A stretch of 37,983 nt of DNA from an uncultured Chitinophagaceae bacterium (GTDB lineage: Bacteria > Bacteroidota > Bacteroidia > Chitinophagales > Chitinophagaceae): assembly GCA_937996595.1 (NCBI GenBank), contig CALKVC010000189.1, forward strand, positions 1 through 37,983, given 5' to 3'. Below are positions 32,319 to 37,983 of the stretch, piece by piece (the stretch's first letter is position 1; each line of letters starts with the position of its first letter). A model generated the notes under the pieces. It saw nothing but the letters and a program-made list of their open reading frames with translations, ran no database searches and was not told where the DNA came from. A program made the translations under genes and the position numbers.

Positions 32319-33410
32319 ATGAAAATGATTTTATTGGGAATTATGCTGCTTGCAGGCACAACTTTAATTGCACAGGATTCTGCAAAAGTAAAAGATCCAA
32401 AGATCAACCCCTTCAGTTTCAGTGGTTATATGGAGGCCTATTATCAATACGATTTTAATAAGCCCACAGATAACAACAGGCCGGGTTTTATTTACAGCCA
32501 TAACCGCCACAATGAATTTAATTTAAATCTCGGCTTTTTAAAAGGCAGTTACAATGCAGAGCGGGTAAGGGCTAATCTTGCCATTGCAGCCGGTACATAC
32601 ATGAATGCAAATTACGCAGCAGAAACAGGTGTATTGAAAAATGTGTATGAAGCCAATGCCGGAGTAAAAATATCCAAAAGGAAAAACCTTTGGATAGATG
32701 CAGGTATATTTTCATCACATATTGGTTTTGAAAGTGCTGTGTCAAAAGATTGCTGGGTACTCACCAGGAGTATACTGGCAGACAATTCACCTTATTTTGA
32801 AAGCGGTGCAAAACTTACTTATACCAGCGATAATAATAAATGGGTAATAAGTGGTTTGGTATTAAACGGCTGGCAGCGCATTAAAAGAGTAGATGGCAAT
32901 TCGCTGATGAGCTATGGTACACAATTGCAGTACAAGCCCAATGACAGAGCCACATTCAATTACAGCACATTTATTGGTACCGATAAACCTGATAGTGCCC
33001 GCTTGTGGCGCTACTTTCACAATGTGTATGGCATTTTTAATGTAACCAGTAAGTTTGGTATTATTGCAGGGTTTGATATTGGCTCAGAACAAAAAAATAA
33101 AGGAAGCAATCATTTTAATTCCTGGTATTCTCCCGTCTTGATCTTAAGATATGCATTAAACTCAAAATGGACAATTGCAACAAGAGGTGAATATTATGAT
33201 GATAAGTATGGTGTAATTATCGCCAGCGGCACAGCAAACGGGTTTAAAACAACCGGTTATTCTGTAAATGTAGATTATGCACCAATATCAAATGCGGTAA
33301 TCAGGGTGGAAGTAAGGTCATATAACAGTAAGGACAATGTTTTCAGAAAAGGAAGCGGTGTAACAAATAATAATACCTTTATTACTTCTTCTATCTCAGT
33401 AAGTTTTTAA
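32319..33410 (+). CDS. Outer-membrane porin of the BBP2/OmpL-like type, in the kdp operon
   Basis: The 363-residue protein has a signal peptide (MKMILLGIMLLAGTTLIAQ) and a barrel with regular beta strands. It begins FSFSGYMEAYYQYDFNKPTD and contains EFNLNLGFLKGSY, LWIDAGIFSSHIGFES and YSVNVDYAPISNAVIRVEVR. The C-terminus SSISVSF ends in Phe, as expected for BAM insertion. This is the beta-barrel porin 2 (PF07642) type as I know it. It is packed between kdpC and kdpD with 20-bp and 2-bp gaps, so it is part of the operon and probably lets K+ cross the outer membrane (inference). Confidence 0.85.
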   Translation: MKMILLGIMLLAGTTLIAQDSAKVKDPKINPFSFSGYMEAYYQYDFNKPTDNNRPGFIYSHNRHNEFNLNLGFLKGSYNAERVRANLAIAAGTYMNANYAAETGVLKNVYEANAGVKISKRKNLWIDAGIFSSHIGFESAVSKDCWVLTRSILADNSPYFESGAKLTYTSDNNKWVISGLVLNGWQRIKRVDGNSLMSYGTQLQYKPNDRATFNYSTFIGTDKPDSARLWRYFHNVYGIFNVTSKFGIIAGFDIGSEQKNKGSNHFNSWYSPVLILRYALNSKWTIATRGEYYDDKYGVIIASGTANGFKTTGYSVNVDYAPISNAVIRVEVRSYNSKDNVFRKGSGVTNNNTFITSSISVSF

Positions 33411-33412
33411 CT

Positions 33413-34537
33413 ATGCCCGAGCCGGAAAAAAACGCAGAACAATTTTTAAACCTGATACGCAAAAACAGGCGCGGAAAGTTTAAGATTTACATTGGCATGA
33501 GCGCCGGCGTAGGCAAAACATATAGAATGCTGCAGGAAGCCCAAACCTTGCTGCGAAACGGGGTTGACATTAAAATTGGTTATATAGAAACACATGGCCG
33601 CAAAGAAACCCAGGCATTGCTGGAAGGGCTTCCGGTAATTCCCAGGAGAAAACTATTCTACAAAGGAAAGGAACTGGAAGAACTTGATGTGCAGGCTGTA
33701 ATTAACCTGCACCCCGAGGTGGTAATCATAGATGAACTGGCCCATACCAATATTGAAGGCAGTAAGAATGCCAAACGCTGGCAGGACGTTACAGACATCC
33801 TGGATACCGGCATCAGCGTAATAAGCGCTGTTAATATTCAGCATATAGAAAGCCTGCACCAGTACGTAAAAGAGATAACCGGCATTGATGTTGCGGAACG
33901 CATACCAGACAGCGTGCTGCAACAGGCAGACGAAGTGGTGAATATAGACTTAACGGCAGACGAACTGGTAACCAGGTTAAAAGAGGGTAAAATTTATACG
34001 CCAGACAAAATTGAACTGGCTCTGCGAAATTTTTTCCAGGGTGAAAAAATATTACAGTTACGCGAACTGGCCCTAAAAGAAGTGGCTTCTCAGGTAGAAA
34101 GGAAAATTGAAAATGAACTGCCACGAAACGCACATCTCAGGCAAGAGCGGTTTCTTGCCTGTATCAGCAGCAACCATGACATTGCAAAAAAAGTGATCCG
34201 TAAAACGGCCAGGCTTGCATCCTATTACAATAGCAATTGGTACGTTTTGTATGTTCAAACATCTTCAGAGTCTGCCGATAAGATAGCGCTGGACAAACAA
34301 AGGCATTTGATCAATAATTTTAAACTGGCAACAGAACTGGGAGCGGAGATCATAAAAGTTAAAAACAACCAGGTTGCCAAAGCCATCATGGACCAATGTG
34401 AAGAAAGGCAAATTACCACGATTTGTATCGGCAAACCGCATTTGAACTTATTTAAAGTAATAATGGCCACGAATGTTTTTAGTGAACTGCTTAAAAAATT
34501 ATCAACAAACGACATCGACCTGGTTATCCTGAGTTAA
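33413..34537 (+). CDS. kdpD: Truncated KdpD: sensor domain plus USP domain, no kinase
   Basis: E. coli KdpD is an 894-residue kinase. This 374-residue protein keeps only the cytoplasmic N-terminal part. The KdpD domain has Walker A GMSAGVGKTY (28-37) and Walker B-like DELAH (107-111), followed by the conserved VNIQHIESLHQYVKEITGI. A universal-stress-type domain (about 245-374) ends in DIDLVILS. The four-helix DUF4118 membrane region and the kinase core are absent, and the stop codon is clean, so this is a genuine short form and not a frameshift. A separate kinase gene follows 41 bp later. It probably senses K+ or a nucleotide and passes this to that kinase. Confidence 0.93.
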   Translation: MPEPEKNAEQFLNLIRKNRRGKFKIYIGMSAGVGKTYRMLQEAQTLLRNGVDIKIGYIETHGRKETQALLEGLPVIPRRKLFYKGKELEELDVQAVINLHPEVVIIDELAHTNIEGSKNAKRWQDVTDILDTGISVISAVNIQHIESLHQYVKEITGIDVAERIPDSVLQQADEVVNIDLTADELVTRLKEGKIYTPDKIELALRNFFQGEKILQLRELALKEVASQVERKIENELPRNAHLRQERFLACISSNHDIAKKVIRKTARLASYYNSNWYVLYVQTSSESADKIALDKQRHLINNFKLATELGAEIIKVKNNQVAKAIMDQCEERQITTICIGKPHLNLFKVIMATNVFSELLKKLSTNDIDLVILS

Positions 34538-34578
34538 TGAATTGAATCCGGGTATTCATAATTACAATAATCTACAAA

Positions 34579-36312
34579 GTGAAAATAAAAGCAAAACTTT
34601 TATTGGGAATAGGGTTGCTGTTTGCAATGATTGCATTGCTGATTATATTGAGCAGCCTGTTCATCAATAAACTTTCTGGTGAAACCAGGAACATATTAGT
34701 GGCAAATTATAATACGCTCGACTATTCCAGGCAAATGCTCATAGCACTGAACAATGGAATAGAAAACCCGGAAGCGCAAAAACTGTTCCGGGAAAACCTC
34801 TCAGGTCAGCAGAAAAACATAACAGAAACAGGCGAAAAAGAATTGACCGTCAAACTGGTTGTGGATTTTGAGAAGTTAAAACAAAGCCCTTCCGATAATA
34901 CGCTGCAAAGGATGGTTCAGAAAGACATTACAGATATCATGCAGCTGAATATGCAGGCAATACAAAGAAAAAGCAGCATTGCACAAAGTACGGCAGAAAG
35001 CTCCATATTCTGGGTTACGCTGGTGGGCACCATTTGCTTTCTCATATCCTTTATCTTATGGGTAAACCTGCCCGGCAATATTGCCAATCCTGTAAAAGAA
35101 CTTACCGGCAGTATAAAACAAATAGCGGCCCAAAACTATTCACAACGGGTGCATTTTGAAAAACACAATGAATTTGGTGAACTGGCAGCAGCATTTAACA
35201 GCATGGCGCAAAAACTGGAAGAATACAAAGCGGGTAACCTGGAAAAGCTGTTGATAGAAAAGCGGCGCATAGAAACACTGATCAATAATATGAAGGACCC
35301 GGTAATTGGTATAAATGAAAGTATGCAGGTAATATTTATGAACGACAATGCCTTTAAAATAACCGGGTTGCATAAAGAAGATGTAATAGGTAAGCCAGTG
35401 CAGGATATAGCGGTAAATAATGACCTGCTGCGTGCATTGATACAGGATCTTTTTACACCGGCGAATAATACAGCTGCGAATAAAAAGGCACCGATAAAAA
35501 TCTATGCAGATAATAAAGAAAGTTATTTCGAAAAAGAAACCATACCCATTAAGATAACCCCAACCGGGGAAACGGAGGAAAAACTCATCGGCAACGTCAT
35601 CCTGCTTCAAAATATAACACCATACAAAGAACTTGATTTTGCAAAAACCAATTTTATTGCCACGGTTTCCCATGAATTGAAAACGCCTATCTCATCCATA
35701 AAAATGAGCCTGCAGCTTTTGGAAAACGAGCAAACAGGAACAATTAACGAGGAACAACGGAACCTGGTAGAGAGTATAAAGGAAGACACGGCGAGGCTGC
35801 TGAAAATAACCGGTGAACTGCTTAATATGACACAGGTGGAAAGCGGTAAAATTGAACTGGGAATCATTCCTGTTGAACCGGCAGAGATACTTGAATATGC
35901 GGTTAAAGCCAATAAAACACAGGCGGAGGAAAAGAAAATAACCTTTCAGGTATCCTCCCCTGAAAAAGTTTCAAAAGTGATGGCCGACACTGAAAAAACA
36001 GCATGGGTATTAACCAACCTTATTTCCAATGCTATCCGTTATTCATATGAAAACTCGGTAATCTTCCTGAACATATCAGAAATCAACAACAAAATATTGT
36101 TTACTGTAACCGATACAGGACAGGGGATAGAGCCGCAATACCGGGATAAAATATTTGATCGCTATTTCCGGGTGCCCGGCACTAAAAAAGAAGGAACCGG
36201 ATTAGGACTTTCAATAAGCAAAGAATTTATAGAAGCTCAGGGCGGCAGCATTACGGTGGAAAGTGATTTTGGGGCCGGAAGCAAATTCACCGTTGCATTA
36301 AATAAAGCATAA
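34579..36312 (+). CDS. HAMP-PAS sensor histidine kinase of the kdp operon
   Basis: The 577-residue kinase has a membrane helix at about 7-29, a periplasmic helical sensor (30-143) and a second helix at 144-165. HAMP follows at 165-217, PAS at 230-345, the H box FIATVSHELKTP with His365, the N box NLISNAIRYSYEN and the G boxes DTGQGIEPQYRDKIFDRYF and GTGLGLSIS. It starts at GTG (34579); no ATG is in frame before the first helix. It replaces the kinase half of KdpD in this operon. Its partner is probably the NtrC-type regulator at 25733-27076, since no other unpaired regulator is present (inference). Confidence 0.94.
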   Translation: MKIKAKLLLGIGLLFAMIALLIILSSLFINKLSGETRNILVANYNTLDYSRQMLIALNNGIENPEAQKLFRENLSGQQKNITETGEKELTVKLVVDFEKLKQSPSDNTLQRMVQKDITDIMQLNMQAIQRKSSIAQSTAESSIFWVTLVGTICFLISFILWVNLPGNIANPVKELTGSIKQIAAQNYSQRVHFEKHNEFGELAAAFNSMAQKLEEYKAGNLEKLLIEKRRIETLINNMKDPVIGINESMQVIFMNDNAFKITGLHKEDVIGKPVQDIAVNNDLLRALIQDLFTPANNTAANKKAPIKIYADNKESYFEKETIPIKITPTGETEEKLIGNVILLQNITPYKELDFAKTNFIATVSHELKTPISSIKMSLQLLENEQTGTINEEQRNLVESIKEDTARLLKITGELLNMTQVESGKIELGIIPVEPAEILEYAVKANKTQAEEKKITFQVSSPEKVSKVMADTEKTAWVLTNLISNAIRYSYENSVIFLNISEINNKILFTVTDTGQGIEPQYRDKIFDRYFRVPGTKKEGTGLGLSISKEFIEAQGGSITVESDFGAGSKFTVALNKA

Positions 36313-36327
36313 AGCAGCAGCGTTATT

Positions 36328-37092
36328 TTACGATTCTGCCCAGGCCTTGAAAGCCCCTATTTTTTCACGGCTTATCACCAAATCTTCCGGGGTGCTGATT
36401 CCCCTTAAAATTACCTTTAACCTGTTATTGTGGTATGGTTTCACCTGTTCAACCATATCGGAATGAATGATAAATTTCCTGTTGAGCCTGAAAAAGTATT
36501 TTGGGTTTAATATAAGCTCCAGTTTTTCCATGGTATAGTTTATCACAAACCTGTTTCCCTCCCGGTCAATGAGGAATACAATTTTATTGTCTGCCGCAAA
36601 ATACGCCACTTCGTTTTCCTGTATGAAAAACATGCGCTGCCCCACTTTAGCCAGGAACCTTGTTTTATAACGCGAAGCCATTACCCCGTCTTTAAATGAA
36701 TCAACCAGTATGTTGTAATCGCGGGGAATGAAGGAAGAAGCAAGGGTTTGGTATTTATTAAGCGCTTTGGCGATAGCTTCTGAGGATATTGGTTTCAACA
36801 GGTAATCTATGCTCAGGTGCTGGAATGCATCAATGGCATAATTATCATAAGCGGTTGTAAAGATGATGGGTTTGCGAACGGGCGTTTTCTGCAAAATTTC
36901 AAAACTATGCCCGTCTGATAAATGGATGTCCATCAGCATCAGGTCGGGCGCCGGCTTGTTATTCAGCCAATCTACGGTTTCTTCTACACTTTCCAGGCAT
37001 GCCATTACACGGATGGAAGGGTCATATTGCTTCACGAGCATTTGTAGTTTCTCTGCTGCCAGCCGCTCATCTTCAATAATCAAAATGTTCAT
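36328..37092 (-). CDS. LytTR response regulator
   Basis: The 254-residue regulator has a receiver domain (IIEDE 5-9, phosphoacceptor Asp55 in LMLMDIHLSD, Lys in LLKPISSEAI) and a C-terminal LytTR DNA-binding domain from about residue 145. That domain includes NEVAYFAADNKIVFLIDREG and YFFRLNRKFIIHSDMVEQV. It lies 5 bp downstream of its LytS partner and is convergent with the kdp kinase gene (15-bp gap). Its target is unknown; no ABC operon is visible next to it. Confidence 0.94.
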   Translation of the reverse strand: MNILIIEDERLAAEKLQMLVKQYDPSIRVMACLESVEETVDWLNNKPAPDLMLMDIHLSDGHSFEILQKTPVRKPIIFTTAYDNYAIDAFQHLSIDYLLKPISSEAIAKALNKYQTLASSFIPRDYNILVDSFKDGVMASRYKTRFLAKVGQRMFFIQENEVAYFAADNKIVFLIDREGNRFVINYTMEKLELILNPKYFFRLNRKFIIHSDMVEQVKPYHNNRLKVILRGISTPEDLVISREKIGAFKAWAES

Positions 37093-37097
37093 GATGA

Positions 37098-37983
37098 TTA
37101 ATTTAAAGTTATCAACGGGATGGTTACTGCAAACGAATCCGTGGTTTTTTCGATAGACACTTCCCTACCGCTTACCAGCAGGTAACGTTTTATGATATTG
37201 GAAAGGCCGATCCCGGTTGAGGCTTCATCCGGTTTCCTGGATTGCATGTTATTGGATACTACAATACTATTATTTCCGTTGGCATGCACATCAATATATA
37301 AAGGCTTGTTCCGGCTTACAACGTTGTGTTTTACGGCATTTTCAATTAGCATCTGCATAGATGCCGGAATAACATATAGCCGGTTATAATTTTCCGGTAT
37401 GTTCATGTTAATGACAAGCCCGTCCGGAAACCGCTTCTGCAAAAGAAATATGTAAGGCTTTGTATGTTCAATTTCTGTTTCTATGTCTACCAGTTCCTTG
37501 TCATGGTTATTCAGGATGTAGCGGTATACTTTGGAAAATGCTTCAATAAACTGGTTGGCCTCACTGTTGTTTTTCATTACTAATGCAGAAAGCACATTCA
37601 GGTTGTTGAAAAGAAAATGCGGGTTCACCTGGCTTTTCACCAGTTGTAATTCTGCCTGTGCCGTCATCATCTTTAGTTCCTCCGCCTCCATCCAGGTTGT
37701 TTTGTATTCCCTGAAATAAAAGAAAATGGCGTTGATGAGGTGAAACAGCAGGTTTGCCAGCCAGGCATATATCAGGTTCAGTTTCAACGGAATTACCGTT
37801 TCCTCAAAACTATGATTATGCAACAGCATGCTCACCGGGAATATTATGGCGGCGCCGATGAGGGTTGTTGCCAGGCATCCCGAGGCAAAGAACAGGGCTA
37901 GTCCTTTAATTTTATTTTTTTGGCCGTGCAGCTTTTTATTAAAAAGCCCTTGCAGTAAACGGTTGCTCTCCCAAACACCCAGC
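37098..37983 (-). CDS. LytS-family sensor histidine kinase, 5' end outside the window
   Basis: The phosphoacceptor region VNPHFLFNNLNVLSALV, the ATPase N box MLIENAVKHN and STGIGLSNIIKRYLL place it in the LytS class, with membrane helices in the N-terminal part. The first internal start is near 37835, but the same frame stays open from there to the right edge. It adds about 49 residues with WESNRLL and a further membrane helix (LALFFASGCLATTLIGAAII). The true start is therefore beyond 37983 and the gene is incomplete here. Confidence 0.92.
   Translation of the reverse strand, partial: LGVWESNRLLQGLFNKKLHGQKNKIKGLALFFASGCLATTLIGAAIIFPVSMLLHNHSFEETVIPLKLNLIYAWLANLLFHLINAIFFYFREYKTTWMEAEELKMMTAQAELQLVKSQVNPHFLFNNLNVLSALVMKNNSEANQFIEAFSKVYRYILNNHDKELVDIETEIEHTKPYIFLLQKRFPDGLVINMNIPENYNRLYVIPASMQMLIENAVKHNVVSRNKPLYIDVHANGNNSIVVSNNMQSRKPDEASTGIGLSNIIKRYLLVSGREVSIEKTTDSFAVTIPLITLN

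Noticed and set aside
33413..34537. KdpD pseudogene by truncation or frameshift
   Set aside because: The C-terminal USP domain ends naturally, the next gene supplies a full kinase, and no DUF4118 remnant is found in any frame of the 41-bp gap.

Overview
The window reads as a contiguous piece of chromosome from a member of the Bacteroidota, most likely the Chitinophagaceae or a close relative (inference). The evidence is a DUF2480 protein, a fused-length ChrA, several LytS/LytTR pairs, A-rich start regions with few Shine-Dalgarno sequences, and repeated copies of the phylum-specific -7 promoter box TAnnTTTG. I see no rRNA, tRNA, insertion sequence, prophage or CRISPR array.

Left part (1-16.4 kb) is mostly housekeeping. 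It holds mnmG and ybeY with a phage-type HNH nuclease gene wedged between them, an orphan feoA, nadD, chrA, a small lipoprotein gene, nadA, a PpiD/SurA-type periplasmic foldase, a DUF2480 gene, a cluster of degenerate CATTGC-type inverted repeats (10.5-10.9 kb), corA, asnS, a DEAD-box RNA helicase and dnaN.

Middle part (16.5-25.6 kb) is mixed: recX, a free methionine-R-sulfoxide reductase, an AlkA-like glycosylase, a small multidrug-export-family membrane protein, an ABC exporter co-transcribed with a LytS/LytTR two-component system, a two-pore-helix type K+ channel, an HD-domain hydrolase, an outer-membrane barrel and a DUF72 protein. A 21-bp-period direct repeat upstream of the ABC operon is a candidate LytTR operator.

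Right part (25.7-36.3 kb) is a large potassium-uptake locus and the most interesting region. An NtrC-type sigma-54 activator gene precedes a candidate -24/-12 promoter with upstream dyads. This is followed by four tiny membrane-protein genes (36, 40, 28 and 26 codons; the last is KdpF), then kdpA, kdpB, kdpC, an outer-membrane porin, a KdpD reduced to its cytoplasmic sensor half, and a separate HAMP-PAS histidine kinase. There is no KdpE. The layout suggests that Kdp is switched on through sigma-54 by the NtrC-type regulator, with the separate kinase as its likely partner (inference). The three other small membrane proteins are undescribed as far as I can tell.

The right edge (36.3-37.98 kb) carries a second LytTR/LytS pair on the minus strand. 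Its kinase gene runs off the window.
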